Source: an uncultured Flavobacterium sp.
GTDB taxonomy: Bacteria > Bacteroidota > Bacteroidia > Flavobacteriales > Flavobacteriaceae
DNA length: 32,170 bases
Direction: 5' to 3'
Assembly: GCA_947632215.1 (NCBI GenBank)
Contig: CANROJ010000021.1
Span: 1 to 32,170 of the forward strand
Shown here one piece after another: positions 1-8,737 of the stretch; the stretch's first letter is position 1, and each line of letters opens with the position of its first letter. Below the pieces are notes generated by a model. That model was not told the origin of the DNA and searched no databases. It saw only the letters and a program-made list of their open reading frames with translations. The position numbers and the translations under genes are program-made.

Positions 1-24
1 AGTGGGAGAGTATGACACCGCCCT
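1..24 (+). rRNA. rrf: 3' end of 5S rRNA gene (partial)
   Basis: The first bases contain the conserved late-5S sequence GTGGGAGAGTA followed by GACACCGCCC, which is the 3' strand of the closing helix I of 5S rRNA. Most of the gene lies upstream of the window. An intrinsic terminator follows within about 10 bases, as expected at the end of an rRNA operon. The exact 3' end is uncertain by a few bases. The partner 5' strand of helix I is outside the window, so the pairing cannot be confirmed here. Confidence 0.8.
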
Positions 25-33
25 TCTTTTAAG

Positions 34-70
34 AATCCTCAACATAATTTATGTTGGGGATTTTTTTTTG
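34..70 (+). terminator. Intrinsic terminator of the rRNA operon
   Basis: The arms at 34-46 and 50-62 form a 13-bp stem (one G-U pair) with a 3-base loop, followed by a run of T to position 69. It lies directly after the 5S rRNA end and would stop the rRNA operon transcript before the oppositely oriented recX gene. Confidence 0.85.
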
Positions 71-86
71 GCCTTAAATTAACTAA

Positions 87-114
87 CAATGTTTATATTT
101 TAATATAAACATTG
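87..114. repeat. AT-rich inverted repeat downstream of recX
   Basis: The arms CAATGTTTATATT (87-99) and AATATAAACATTG (102-114) are perfect inverted repeats around a 2-base centre. It lies 23 bases past the recX stop. On the minus strand no T run follows, so it is a poor intrinsic terminator by itself, though it may protect the recX mRNA 3' end. Its role is inferred only from position. Confidence 0.45.
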
Positions 115-136
115 CTCTATTAATGGTGTATTGAGC

Positions 137-628
137 TTATTCTTGTTCTAATTTAAGTAAGTATGAGATCATATCCTGTACTAGTTCATACTCATAACCC
201 TTTCTTATAAGATAAGCCATAATTTTGGCTTTTTTCTTGTCTAGGTTAGTATCTGTTAAGTTATTCCATCGCTGAAGTGCTATTTTTTCTAATGTACTAT
301 AGTACATTTGATCATCTAGTTCTTTAAGTGCCTTGGTAATTAAATAATTGGAAATATTTCTTATTTTAAGCTCAGTTACTATTCTGTTTTTCCCCCAACT
401 ACTTATACGATGCTTACCTCTAGCAAAGCTCAGTGCAAAGCGTTCTTCATTTAGAAAGTTATGTTCGATTAGGTGTACTATAATTGCGTCGTGCATTTGT
501 TTGGCTATCTTAAGATCGTACATTTTATTTATAACATCTTTATGACATCTTTCTTGATATGCACAGTAATATTCTAATTTATTTATGGCTTGTTCAAAGG
601 ATAGGTAAGTACTATTACTAGTAGACAT
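137..628 (-). CDS. recX: Regulatory protein RecX
   Basis: RecX binds the RecA nucleoprotein filament and limits its activity in recombination and the SOS response. The 163-residue product has the three-helix repeats of the family. The most recognisable stretch is around residues 55-95, with FLNEERFALSF followed by the basic WGKNRIVTELK segment, matching the family pattern of a Glu-Arg-Phe-Ala core and a Lys/Arg-rich helix. Length fits the family (about 150-170). It is a single gene facing the upstream rRNA operon and divergent from the DinB-fold gene. The recA gene is not in the window. A near-consensus promoter (TACCTTTA on the minus strand, 669-662) lies about 35 bases upstream of the start. 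Confidence 0.88.
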   Translation of the reverse strand: MSTSNSTYLSFEQAINKLEYYCAYQERCHKDVINKMYDLKIAKQMHDAIIVHLIEHNFLNEERFALSFARGKHRISSWGKNRIVTELKIRNISNYLITKALKELDDQMYYSTLEKIALQRWNNLTDTNLDKKKAKIMAYLIRKGYEYELVQDMISYLLKLEQE

Positions 629-739
629 AGAATTAAATTTATGAAGAGTGTTTTAATAAAGTAAAGGTAATTGTTTTATAATGGTGAGAAGCAATTTTAT
701 TTGTAACTTTAGGGAACAATATTATAATACTTAAGAAAT

Positions 740-1234
740 ATGACAAAGAGCGAAGATTTTTTATTAGAATATGAGCATGAAATAGAGAGTACAAAAAAGT
801 TGATTTCTTGTATTCCTATGGATAAATGGGATTGGAAGCCTCATGAGAAATCAATGACTTTAGGTAACTTGGCTAAACATATCGTAGAATTAAGTCTTTG
901 GACTAAGAATGTTGTTCAAGAACCCCATTTAGACTTTAGTGGAAATTACACTCCAATGAGAGCCACTACTAAAGAGGAGTTGCTCTCTTTTTTAGAAGAT
1001 GCAAAGAGAGAAGTACGTAGGGTTTTACTAGACCAGAATGATTTAGATTGGACAGATAATTGGCAGTTAAAAGTAGGTGATACCGTATTAGCTTCTATGC
1101 CAAGACACAGTGCTAACAGGTTTATTGTAAATAATCATATGTATCACCACAGAGGACAGCTAAGTGTTTATTTACGCTTACTAGATATTCCTATTCCAGG
1201 GATGTACGGTCCATCGGCTGATCAGCAGAAATAA
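740..1234 (+). CDS. DinB-fold (DinB_2) metal-dependent protein
   Basis: A 164-residue four-helix-bundle protein of the DinB/YfiT-like superfamily. It is unrelated to DNA polymerase IV despite the shared name. The metal triad of the family can be seen: H47 in LAKHIVEL, then H133 and H137 in the HMYHHRGQ segment, the usual HxxxH followed by Arg-Gly-Gln. The C-terminal IPIPGMYGPSAD motif is also typical. Members include thiol-dependent transferases (for example bacillithiol S-transferases) but many have no known substrate, so no reaction is assigned. It starts at ATG 740 behind a near-consensus promoter (TAACTTTA, 704-711) and is followed by a bidirectional terminator shared with tRNA-Leu. Confidence 0.85.
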   Translation: MTKSEDFLLEYEHEIESTKKLISCIPMDKWDWKPHEKSMTLGNLAKHIVELSLWTKNVVQEPHLDFSGNYTPMRATTKEELLSFLEDAKREVRRVLLDQNDLDWTDNWQLKVGDTVLASMPRHSANRFIVNNHMYHHRGQLSVYLRLLDIPIPGMYGPSADQQK

Positions 1235-1243
1235 GTTATAAAA

Positions 1244-1276
1244 AAAAGTCCTAATTACTAAGTAATTAGGACTTTT
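1244..1276. terminator. Bidirectional terminator between DinB-fold gene and tRNA-Leu
   Basis: A 15-bp perfect stem (arms 1244-1258 and 1262-1276) with a 3-base loop is flanked by A and T runs on both sides, so it can end the DinB-fold gene on the plus strand and tRNA-Leu on the minus strand. Confidence 0.85.
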
Positions 1277-1277
1277 G

Positions 1278-1357
1278 TGCCCGGAGTGGGAATCGAACCC
1301 ACACTCCGAGGAACACGAGTTTGAGTCGTGCGCGTCTACCAATTCCGCCATCCGGGC
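1278..1357 (-). tRNA. tRNA-Leu (anticodon CAA)
   Basis: On the minus strand the gene begins GCCCGGATGGCGG and ends TCCGGGC plus the discriminator A. The 7-bp acceptor stem pairs perfectly (GCCCGGA/TCCGGGC). The T arm is GTGGG-TTCGATT-CCCAC. The anticodon stem is CACGA/TCGTG with loop CTCAAAC, giving anticodon CAA, which reads UUG. The variable region is long (11 bases, with a TCC/GGA mini-stem), as expected for a class II leucine tRNA. No CCA is encoded. The length is 80 bases. Confidence 0.95.
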
Positions 1358-1446
1358 TTTTGATTGTTTGGTGGTACAAATGTAAATAAAAAAAACTAAG
1401 TACAAAGAAAAAAGTAAAAAAAATCGTTTAGTCAATATATATTTTA

Positions 1447-1454
1447 TAAATTTG
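1447..1454 (+). promoter_or_regulatory. Putative promoter -7 element of prs
   Basis: TAAATTTG matches the Bacteroidota -7 consensus TAnnTTTG. It lies 57 bases before the prs start. A TCG triplet at the -33 spacing is only a partial match to TTG. Confidence 0.55.
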
Positions 1455-1511
1455 CAGTCGCTTAGAAACAACACTAAGTCTTAACTAGCAACATAACAAC
1501 TAATTATAAAA

Positions 1512-2453
1512 ATGTCAAATTTCGAACCAGAAGCAAAGATTTTCGCGTGCTCTCAAAGTGTTGAGTTAGCCGAGAAGATTGCAAAAGCATACGGAATAGA
1601 ATTAGGTAAGGTTACTCTATCTCATTACAGTGATGGAGAATTTCAGCCTTCATTCGAAGAATCTATAAGAGGACGTAGAGTCTTCTTAGTTTGTTCTACA
1701 TTTCCATCATCAGATAATCTGATGGAACTGTTATTAATGTGTGATGCAGCCAAACGTGCATCAGCTAGACACATTACGGCCGTTATTCCATATTTCGGCT
1801 TGGCAAGACAAGATAGAAAAGACAAACCAAGAGTTCCAATAGGAGCTAAATTAGTTGCCAAATTGTTAGAGACTGCTGGAGCAACAAGAATTATGACAAT
1901 GGATCTGCACGCAGATCAAATACAAGGATTCTTTGAAAGACCGGTAGATCATTTGTACGCTTCAACTATCTTTTTACCTTATGTAAAAAGTTTGAATATA
2001 AAAGATCTAACGATCGCTTCTCCTGATATGGGTGGGTCTAAGCGTGCCTATGCTTACTCTAAATTTTTGAGTTCAGGTGTGGTTATTTGTTATAAGCAAC
2101 GCAAGCAAGCAAACGTGATAGATACAATGGAGTTGATTGGTGATGTACGTGGTCGCAATGTAATCCTAGTAGATGATATGATCGATACTGGTGGAACATT
2201 AGCTAAAGCTGCTGATATGATGATTGAGAAAGGTGCACTTAGTGTTCGTGCGATATGTACTCATGCTATTTTATCAGGTAGTGCTTACGAAAAAATAGAG
2301 GAGTCTTCTATAGAGGAGTTAATTGTAACTGATTCTATACCACTTAAACGACCTTGCGATAAGATTAAAGTACTTAGTTGTGCACCATTATTTGCAGAGG
2401 TAATGCATAATGTCAATTCTAATGAGTCTATTAGTAAGACATTTGTAATGTAA
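1512..2453 (+). CDS. prs: Ribose-phosphate pyrophosphokinase (PRPP synthetase)
   Basis: The enzyme makes 5-phosphoribosyl-1-pyrophosphate from ribose 5-phosphate and ATP, feeding purine, pyrimidine, histidine and tryptophan synthesis. The 313-residue protein has the class I signatures: the ATP-binding region with YFGLARQDRK (residues 94-103), the DLHADQIQGFF metal/ATP motif (131-141) and the PRPP-binding loop VDDMIDTGGT (220-229). Length is normal. The next gene, rplY, starts 32 bases downstream on the same strand and is probably co-transcribed, a pairing often seen in bacteria. PurF, encoded at the other end of this window, consumes its product. Confidence 0.97.
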   Translation: MSNFEPEAKIFACSQSVELAEKIAKAYGIELGKVTLSHYSDGEFQPSFEESIRGRRVFLVCSTFPSSDNLMELLLMCDAAKRASARHITAVIPYFGLARQDRKDKPRVPIGAKLVAKLLETAGATRIMTMDLHADQIQGFFERPVDHLYASTIFLPYVKSLNIKDLTIASPDMGGSKRAYAYSKFLSSGVVICYKQRKQANVIDTMELIGDVRGRNVILVDDMIDTGGTLAKAADMMIEKGALSVRAICTHAILSGSAYEKIEESSIEELIVTDSIPLKRPCDKIKVLSCAPLFAEVMHNVNSNESISKTFVM

Positions 2454-2485
2454 GAAATTTATTAATTTATTAAATATTTATCAAA

Positions 2486-3094
2486 ATGAAATCGATTACA
2501 ATTAAAGGATCAGAAAGAGAAAGCGTAGGTAAAGTAGCTACTAAGGCCTTACGTAATGCTGGAATGGTACCTTGCGTGATATACGGAGGAACTGAACCAG
2601 CTGTGCATTTTACAGCAGAAGAAAAAGCGTTCAAAGGATTGGTATACACTCCAAATGTACACACTGTTGTAATTGAGTTAGAAGGTGGTAAGACTTTCAA
2701 CGCTATTTTACAAGATATTCAATTTCACCCAGTGAGTGACAGCATCTTGCATGTTGACTTCTACCAATTACATGACGATAAAGAAATTACTTTAGAAGTT
2801 CCTGTAAATGTAGTAGGAAAATCTCCAGGTGTAATGGCAGGTGGTGTGCTTAACTTAAACTCTCGTAAGTTAAAAGTTAGAGCTTTACCAGCTAATTTAC
2901 CAGATGCAGTTGTTGCTGATATTTCTAAGTTAGAAATGGGTAATAAATTATACGTTACTGATATCCCTACGGATAACTTTAAAGTATTACACCCAGACAA
3001 CACTGTAGTTTGTCAAGTAAGAATCTCTCGTGCAGCTATGAAAGCAGCGCAAGAAGCAGCGAAAGCAGCAAAATCTGCACCAAAGAAAAAATAA
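2486..3094 (+). CDS. rplY: 50S ribosomal protein L25 (Ctc-type)
   Basis: L25 binds 5S rRNA in the large ribosomal subunit. The 202-residue product is the long Ctc form. An N-terminal L25 barrel (residues about 1-90) carries the family pattern of a Gly-Lys core, PCVIYGG and the [21 protein letters not shown] segment. A C-terminal TL5-like beta domain follows, and then a low-complexity Ala/Lys tail (about 180-202). It follows prs by 32 bases and ends at a strong terminator, so prs-rplY is probably a two-gene operon. Confidence 0.95.
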   Translation: MKSITIKGSERESVGKVATKALRNAGMVPCVIYGGTEPAVHFTAEEKAFKGLVYTPNVHTVVIELEGGKTFNAILQDIQFHPVSDSILHVDFYQLHDDKEITLEVPVNVVGKSPGVMAGGVLNLNSRKLKVRALPANLPDAVVADISKLEMGNKLYVTDIPTDNFKVLHPDNTVVCQVRISRAAMKAAQEAAKAAKSAPKKK

Positions 3095-3119
3095 TTTTTT
3101 GATAAAAATTATTATATTT

Positions 3120-3150
3120 AGCGCCTATGTATACATAGGCGCTTTTTTTG
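3120..3150 (+). terminator. Intrinsic terminator of prs-rplY
   Basis: A 10-bp GC-rich stem (arms 3120-3129 and 3134-3143) with loop TATA is followed by a T run (3143-3149). It lies 25 bases after the rplY stop. Confidence 0.9.
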
Positions 3151-3166
3151 TTGTAGTATCGATTAT

Positions 3167-3197
3167 TTGTGCAGATAATACATATAGGTTACTTTTG
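3167..3197 (+). promoter_or_regulatory. Putative pth promoter (Bacteroidota type)
   Basis: TTG at 3167-3169 (-33) and TACTTTTG at 3190-3197 (-7) are separated by 20 bases, matching the consensus TTG-N(17-23)-TAnnTTTG. The predicted start site near 3203 gives a leader of about 18 bases. Confidence 0.65.
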
Positions 3198-3220
3198 TGT
3201 AATATTGTAAATAAACAAGG

Positions 3221-3787
3221 ATGAAGAAGTTTTTGATTGTGGGATTAGGAAATATTGGTGCAGAATATATTCATACTCGCCATAATATTGGATTTAAAGT
3301 TGTTGATCGCATTGCAAGCGAACTAGCAGGAGAGTGGAAGAGTGTTAAATTTGGATCTCTAGCAGAGGTTAGAATCAAGGGGAGAACATTACTTCTTTTA
3401 AAACCCAATACTTATATGAATCTAAGTGGTAAAGCTATTCAATACTGGCTAGAGAAAGAAAAGATTTCAATAGATAACTTGCTTGTTATTACAGACGATT
3501 TAAATTTGGGTTTTGGTACAATTCGAATCAAAGCCAAAGGTTCTGATGGAGGACATAATGGATTAAAGAATACTCAAGCAGTTTTAAATACTAGTAGTTA
3601 TCCCAGATTTAGATTTGGTATTAGTGATGAGTTTAAGAAGGGACAACAAATAGATTACGTACTTGGAAATTGGGATACTCAAGAGTTAGAGCTTTTACCA
3701 GAACGTTTAGACATGGCCAGTAAGGCTGTACAAGAATTCGCTTTAGGTGGTTTAAATAACGCTATGAATACTTATAATGGAAAATAG
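3221..3787 (+). CDS. pth: Peptidyl-tRNA hydrolase
   Basis: Pth cleaves the ester bond of peptidyl-tRNA that drops off stalled ribosomes, recycling tRNA. The 188-residue protein matches the bacterial family in length and motifs. The GLGNIGAEYIHTRHNIG segment supplies the catalytic H21 and the substrate-binding N11. Further motifs are LLKPNTYMNLSG near residue 60 and the GSDGGHNGLKN motif near residue 107. It is a single-gene unit between its own promoter and a bidirectional terminator facing aspS. Confidence 0.97.
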   Translation: MKKFLIVGLGNIGAEYIHTRHNIGFKVVDRIASELAGEWKSVKFGSLAEVRIKGRTLLLLKPNTYMNLSGKAIQYWLEKEKISIDNLLVITDDLNLGFGTIRIKAKGSDGGHNGLKNTQAVLNTSSYPRFRFGISDEFKKGQQIDYVLGNWDTQELELLPERLDMASKAVQEFALGGLNNAMNTYNGK

Positions 3788-3820
3788 GGTCTTTTAAATT
3801 TAATAAGTCAATATAATATA

Positions 3821-3860
3821 AAAAAAACCAGTAGCTATATTTATGGCTACTGGTTTTTTT
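3821..3860. terminator. Bidirectional terminator between pth and aspS
   Basis: The arms at 3821-3835 and 3846-3860 form a 15-bp stem with A and T runs at its ends. It extends by a few more pairs towards the loop. It lies between two convergent genes. Confidence 0.85.
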
Positions 3861-3895
3861 ATAATATTTAAATTGTATCGGTATTTTACATACAA

Positions 3896-5650
3896 TTATT
3901 CTTTGTCTTGTACACTGATATGCAACTCTACTAATTGTTCAGGACGTACTTTAGATGGTGCGTCTATCATAATATCTCTTCCTGAGTTATTTTTAGGAAA
4001 AGCAATGAAGTCACGAATAGTTTCTTGACCACCTAAAATGGCAACTAATCGATCTAAACCAAATGCTAAACCTCCATGAGGTGGTGCACCGTATTGGAAA
4101 GCATCCATTAAAAAGCCAAATTGCTGTTGAGCTTCTTCCTTAGTGAATCCAAGGTGTTTAAACATCAATTCTTGTGTTTCTTTGTCGTGGATACGAATGG
4201 ATCCACCTCCAATTTCGTTTCCATTTAAAACTAAATCGTATGCATTTGCACGTACCTTCGCTGGATCAGTATCCAGTAAAGGAATATCTTCTGGTTTTGG
4301 AGATGTAAATGGGTGGTGCATAGCAAAATATCTCTGTGTTTCTTCATCCCACTCGAACAATGGAAAGTCTACTACCCATAATGGAGCGAATTCATTAGAT
4401 TTTCTTAAACCTAATTTATTACCTAATTCCATTCTCAAAGCACTCATTTGAGTTCTTGTTTTATCTGCTTGACCGGATAAAACTAATATTAAATCTCCAG
4501 GTTTAGCCCCTGTTATTTCAGCCCAAGTTCTAAGGTCTTCTTGGTCATAGAATTTGTCTACAGAAGATTTAAAACTTCCATCTAATTCATATTTGCAATA
4601 TACCATACCTAATGCACCTACTTGCGGTCTTTTTACCCAGTTGATTAGAGCATCAATTTCTTTACGTGTGAAACTAGCCGCTCCAGGTACCGCAATTCCA
4701 ACTACTAATTCAGCAGTATTAAATACAGGAAAGTCTTTATGTTGAGCTACTTTATTTAGTTCACCGAACTTCATACCAAAACGAATATCTGGTTTATCGT
4801 TTCCGTATTGTTCCATTGCTTCCTTGTAAGTCATGCGAGGGAAATCAGCTACTTCTATTCCGTGTGTGGATTTTAATAAGTGCTTTGTCATTCCTTCGAA
4901 AGTGTTTATAACATCTTCTTGGGTAACAAAGGCCATTTCACAGTCAATTTGGGTGAATTCTGGTTGTCTATCTGCTCTAAGGTCCTCGTCTCTAAAGCAC
5001 TTCACTATTTGAAAGTATTTATCCATTCCACCTACCATTAAGAGTTGTTTAAAGGTTTGTGGAGATTGGGGTAAGGCATAAAATTCACCTGGATTCATTC
5101 TAGAAGGAACAATAAAGTCACGCGCTCCCTCTGGTGTAGAACTAATTAAGTAAGGAGTTTCAACTTCGCAAAAATCTTGATTAGATAAGTAGTTACGTAC
5201 TTCTTGTGCAACTTTATGTCTAAAAAGTAAGTTGTTTTTTACTGGATTTCTACGAATATCTAAATATCGATACTTCATACGAATATCCTCTCCGCCATCT
5301 GTTTCATCTTCTATTGTGAATGGAGGAGTAGTTGATTTATTTAAAATCTTTAGAGAAGTTACTAAAATCTCAATATCACCCGTTGAAATATTTGGGTTTT
5401 TAGAGGCTCTCTCAATAACTTGTCCAGTTACTTGGATAACAAACTCTCTACCTAATTGTTTAGCCGCTTCAAAAACTTCTTTATCGGTTCTCTCGGCATC
5501 AAAAATTAATTGGGTAATTCCGTAACGATCGCGTAAATCTACCCAAATCATAAAACCTTTATCACGGTGTTTACTTACCCAACCCGATAAGGTTACTTCT
5601 GTATTTATATCGGAAGCTCTTAAGGCTCCGCAATTATGAGTTCTATACAT
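3896..5650 (-). CDS. aspS: Aspartyl-tRNA synthetase
   Basis: A class II aminoacyl-tRNA synthetase that charges tRNA-Asp. The 584-residue length and the long insertion between motifs 2 and 3 (GAD domain) mark the bacterial type. Residues 1-105 form the OB-fold anticodon-binding domain. Motif 2 is seen at 219-236 ([14 protein letters not shown] and following) and motif 3 near residue 530 ([13 protein letters not shown]). A -7 element lies just upstream. The gene is 79 bases downstream of the MFS gene on the same strand but probably has its own promoter. Confidence 0.97.
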   Translation of the reverse strand: MYRTHNCGALRASDINTEVTLSGWVSKHRDKGFMIWVDLRDRYGITQLIFDAERTDKEVFEAAKQLGREFVIQVTGQVIERASKNPNISTGDIEILVTSLKILNKSTTPPFTIEDETDGGEDIRMKYRYLDIRRNPVKNNLLFRHKVAQEVRNYLSNQDFCEVETPYLISSTPEGARDFIVPSRMNPGEFYALPQSPQTFKQLLMVGGMDKYFQIVKCFRDEDLRADRQPEFTQIDCEMAFVTQEDVINTFEGMTKHLLKSTHGIEVADFPRMTYKEAMEQYGNDKPDIRFGMKFGELNKVAQHKDFPVFNTAELVVGIAVPGAASFTRKEIDALINWVKRPQVGALGMVYCKYELDGSFKSSVDKFYDQEDLRTWAEITGAKPGDLILVLSGQADKTRTQMSALRMELGNKLGLRKSNEFAPLWVVDFPLFEWDEETQRYFAMHHPFTSPKPEDIPLLDTDPAKVRANAYDLVLNGNEIGGGSIRIHDKETQELMFKHLGFTKEEAQQQFGFLMDAFQYGAPPHGGLAFGLDRLVAILGGQETIRDFIAFPKNNSGRDIMIDAPSKVRPEQLVELHISVQDKE

Positions 5651-5665
5651 TGCTGTTTTTTTTTA

Positions 5666-5673
5666 CAAATTTA
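5666..5673 (-). promoter_or_regulatory. Putative aspS promoter -7 element
   Basis: Read on the minus strand this is TAAATTTG, an exact TAnnTTTG match inside TTTATAAATTTG, a 12-mer also found ahead of prs. The -33 TTG is degenerate (GTG at the right spacing). It predicts a leader of about 10 bases. Confidence 0.5.
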
Positions 5674-5729
5674 TAAAGTTATTAGCAATACTGCACATTG
5701 GTAATGCTTTTATAATAAAATTCTTTGTC

Positions 5730-6893
5730 TTAGATGCTTAAATTCTTTTGCTTGTTTTGCATTTGCATAAAAGCAACTGCTAAAAACGCTCCAATGATCG
5801 CCATACCAGCTCCTACTAATTCAGGAGAATTAGCTGCAAAGCCCAAAGTTAAAGGAATTCCTCCTAAAAAAGCTCCTAAAGCGTTACCAATATTAAAGCA
5901 TGCTTGACCGGCAGAGGCAGCTAGCAATTCAGAGCCTTTTGCATTTTTAATTAACATCATTTGCAAAGGAGCCCCTATGGTAAAAGCTACTAATCCTGTT
6001 ATAAGTGCCATAGTGTAGGCTAACCATTGTATATGTACGGTGAAATAAACCACTACTAAACATAATGCCATGGCAGTGAAAGATAAACCAACTGCTTTAG
6101 AAGGTTCAAAAGTATCGGCTATTTTACCTCCCACAAAGTTTCCTAAAAACATTCCAAGTCCAACAAGGGTCATTATAAATGGGATATTTGATTCAGGTAT
6201 AAGTGCAACTTCCATCATCATAGGTGAAATGTAAGATATCCATGCAAACAGACCTGCTGTTCCAATAGAAATAAGTGCAATTAAAACCCATGCAAGTTTG
6301 GTTTTGAAAAATGCAAATTGAGTCGTGAGTTTTGCATCTTTACTTTTTGCTACTTTAGGAACCCATAAGTATATTGCCAGTGTTGTAAATAAACCTAAAG
6401 ATGCTATTATAGTATAAGATATTCTCCATGATGAGATTTGTCCTATATAGGTAGTTAATGGTACTCCAATTAAGTTAGCTGTGGTTAGACCTGCGAACAT
6501 AATAGAAACGGCTTGCGCTTGTTTTCCTTTAGTAGCTAGCTGTGTTGCTACCACTGAACCAATTCCAAAGAATGCTCCATGTGGTAACCCAGATAGAAAT
6601 CTAGTTATTAATAAGGTATTGTACCCTGGAGATAACAAGAACATAGTGTGAAATAGGGTAAATAGTAACATTAAGGACATTAATACCTTTTGAGGGGGAT
6701 ATTTATGGGTAAACACTACTATCAATGGAGCTCCAACCACAACTCCAAGAGCATAAGTAGATATGAAATTCCCTGCCTTAGGGATTGATATTTTTAGATC
6801 GTTTGCAATTTCTGGCAGTAAGCCCATCATTGAAAATTCAGTCATACCTATAGCCAGTCCTCCAATGGCTAAGGCAAGTAAGCTTTTTTTCAT
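5730..6893 (-). CDS. MFS transporter, DHA1 (AraJ-like) family
   Basis: A 387-residue major facilitator protein with about 12 predicted membrane helices. It opens with the GMTEFSMMGLLPEIANDL segment typical of AraJ/YdhP-like drug:H+ antiporters, with later KAGNFISTYALGVVVGAPL and a GIPLTLG turn near the end. The family exports sugars or drugs, and the substrate cannot be told from sequence. It starts 26 bases after the old-yellow-enzyme gene on the same strand, so the two are probably co-transcribed. The pairing suggests export of a compound that the flavoprotein modifies, or a shared stress response. That is inference. Confidence 0.88.
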   Translation of the reverse strand: MKKSLLALAIGGLAIGMTEFSMMGLLPEIANDLKISIPKAGNFISTYALGVVVGAPLIVVFTHKYPPQKVLMSLMLLFTLFHTMFLLSPGYNTLLITRFLSGLPHGAFFGIGSVVATQLATKGKQAQAVSIMFAGLTTANLIGVPLTTYIGQISSWRISYTIIASLGLFTTLAIYLWVPKVAKSKDAKLTTQFAFFKTKLAWVLIALISIGTAGLFAWISYISPMMMEVALIPESNIPFIMTLVGLGMFLGNFVGGKIADTFEPSKAVGLSFTAMALCLVVVYFTVHIQWLAYTMALITGLVAFTIGAPLQMMLIKNAKGSELLAASAGQACFNIGNALGAFLGGIPLTLGFAANSPELVGAGMAIIGAFLAVAFMQMQNKQKNLSI

Positions 6894-6919
6894 AGTTTTT
6901 TTATGTTAGTAGATTTCTC

Positions 6920-7984
6920 TTAAAGTTTCGATCTTTCGTATTGGTTTGGCCAAGAGATATCTATTCCAAGTTCTTTAGCTGCTTGTAGTACAAAATAAGG
7001 GTTTCTTAGAAACTCTCTTCCTATGGATATAAAGTCTGCTTTTTGTTGCTGTATAATATTTTCTAAATCACTAGGACGGCTTAATAAGCCAACGGTACCA
7101 ACTATTAAATCTGTTTCCTGTTTAATTTTTTGAGCAAACGGGACTTGGTATCCTGTAAAAACTTCTATTTTTTGATAATCAACCAATCCTCCTGTGCTAA
7201 CATCAATAACTTCTACTCCTTTAGTTTGTAGAATTTTACAAAGTTCAATGCTTTGCTCAAGGTTCCAACCATCTTCTGCCCAATCTGTAGCAGAAATACG
7301 AACCCATAAACTTTCTTTGTTTAATAAGGGAGTTATAGCATCCACAATCTCAATAAGTAGGCGTATTCTATTTTGGAAAGAACCACCGTATTGGTCTTGT
7401 CTCTTATTAGATAGAGGACTCAAGAATTGATGAATTAAGTAGCCATGTGCTGCATGGAGCTCTAGAATTTGGTAACCTGCTTTTAGACTTCGAATTGCTG
7501 CATTTTTAAAATCTTCTATGATCTGCTTAATTTCTTCTTGTGAAATTTGTTTCGGGGAGATATCTGTAGGATTGAATCCTATATCGCTACACGAAATGGT
7601 TTGCCATCCATTAGGTTTGTCGGGAGAAATCTGCTTTCTTGAAATCCATGGTATTTCACAACTTGCTTTTCTACCGGCATGCGCTAATTGGATTCCAGCA
7701 ATGCTACCTTGTTGCTTGATAAAGTCAGTTATTTCTTTATATTTTTCAATATGTTCGTCTTTCCAAATTCCCAAGTCTCCATAAGAAATTCTTCCATCTG
7801 CTCTTATAGCTGTTGCTTCTTGTATAATAGCACCTGCTCGACCAATTGCATATTGACCTAGGTGTACAAGATGCCAATTGTTAGCAAAACCATCTTGAGC
7901 GCTATATTGACACATAGGTGATACAACAATTCTATTGGGAAGGGTTATATTATTTAGTACTAACGGTTCGAAAAGTTTTTTCAT
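6920..7984 (-). CDS. NADH:flavin oxidoreductase, old yellow enzyme (YqjM/NamA-like)
   Basis: An FMN-dependent ene-reductase that reduces activated C=C bonds of enones and nitro compounds using NAD(P)H. The 354-residue TIM-barrel protein belongs to the YqjM (NamA) class: C25 and Y27 in SPMCQYS are the class marker, H102 lies in QLAHAGRK, and the substrate-anion pair H177/H180 lies in ELHAAHGYLIHQF, followed by LSPLSNKRQDQYGGS. It lies 42 bases after the DtxR-type regulator and 26 bases before the MFS exporter, all on the minus strand. Physiological substrate unknown; a detoxification role is likely from the family. Confidence 0.93.
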   Translation of the reverse strand: MKKLFEPLVLNNITLPNRIVVSPMCQYSAQDGFANNWHLVHLGQYAIGRAGAIIQEATAIRADGRISYGDLGIWKDEHIEKYKEITDFIKQQGSIAGIQLAHAGRKASCEIPWISRKQISPDKPNGWQTISCSDIGFNPTDISPKQISQEEIKQIIEDFKNAAIRSLKAGYQILELHAAHGYLIHQFLSPLSNKRQDQYGGSFQNRIRLLIEIVDAITPLLNKESLWVRISATDWAEDGWNLEQSIELCKILQTKGVEVIDVSTGGLVDYQKIEVFTGYQVPFAQKIKQETDLIVGTVGLLSRPSDLENIIQQQKADFISIGREFLRNPYFVLQAAKELGIDISWPNQYERSKL

Positions 7985-8026
7985 TAAGAATTAAGTTTTA
8001 CTTATTTTGAATTATATTGAGTTATT

Positions 8027-8683
8027 TTATTTAGCTATTACATATAAGTTGCTAGCAATCTTTTTTGTAATTGTTAAGGGAGAATTATTAACTATTATAG
8101 TGTATGAATTATCGAAAGATTCGATTTCTATAATTTCAATAGAACTACCCAAAGCAATTTTTTGTTTATCTAGATATTGTAAGAAATCTGAGGAAGAGTC
8201 TTTGACTCCTACACATACTACTTTTTGCTTTGGACTTATATCACTTAATAATTTCTTGTCTGTTAGGGTCATTTTTCCTTCTGCTGTTGGAATCGGATCT
8301 CCATGGGGATCATGAGAAGGATAGTTTAAAAAGGCATCTAATTTATTTATAAGCTTTTCACTTTTAATATGTTCTAACTCCTCTGCGACATCGTGTACTT
8401 CATCCCAGGAAAAGCCTAGTTTTTCCACTAGAAAAACTTCCCATAGACGATGTTTTCTTACTATCATTTTTGCTGCCATAAGACCTTGTTGGGTCAAAGT
8501 TACTCCTTGATACTTTTGGTAGGTTACAAGATTTTTATCATTGAGCTTTTTAACCATATCTGTAACAGAGGAAGCCTTTGTTTCTATTCGGCTTGCAATA
8601 GCATTAGTCGAAATTTCTTGGTTAGTGCCTTGGGATAAATGAAAAATAGTTTTCAAATAGTTTTCTTCGGAATAGGTCAACAT
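8027..8683 (-). CDS. DtxR/MntR-family metal-dependent transcriptional regulator
   Basis: A 218-residue repressor of the DtxR family: N-terminal winged helix (about 1-65), metal-binding dimerisation domain (about 66-140) with the HDPHGDPIPT signature, and a C-terminal FeoA/SH3-like domain (about 141-218). By hand alignment with DtxR and MntR, the metal residues are H78, E101, E104 and H105. Position 101 is Glu, as in Mn-type MntR, and not the Cys of Fe-type DtxR. The N-terminal ligand position is N8, where DtxR has Met and MntR has Asp. The metal is therefore uncertain. It heads the run with the flavoprotein and MFS genes. Candidate operators lie upstream. Confidence 0.93.
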   Translation of the reverse strand: MLTYSEENYLKTIFHLSQGTNQEISTNAIASRIETKASSVTDMVKKLNDKNLVTYQKYQGVTLTQQGLMAAKMIVRKHRLWEVFLVEKLGFSWDEVHDVAEELEHIKSEKLINKLDAFLNYPSHDPHGDPIPTAEGKMTLTDKKLLSDISPKQKVVCVGVKDSSSDFLQYLDKQKIALGSSIEIIEIESFDNSYTIIVNNSPLTITKKIASNLYVIAK

Positions 8684-8704
8684 AAAAGATTTTATTTTAG
8701 ATTA

Positions 8705-8712
8705 CAAAGTTA
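8705..8712 (-). promoter_or_regulatory. Putative promoter -7 element of the DtxR-type gene
   Basis: Minus strand TAACTTTG, an exact TAnnTTTG match 22 bases upstream of the start codon. No TTG is seen at the -33 spacing. Confidence 0.5.
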
Positions 8713-8737
8713 CAATTTTTAATCCATATTGTTTTTA

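Noticed and set aside
1181..1474. 97-codon minus-strand frame across tRNA-Leu
   Set aside because: It runs through the tRNA gene and both flanking spacers, so its protein is a chance product of the tRNA sequence.
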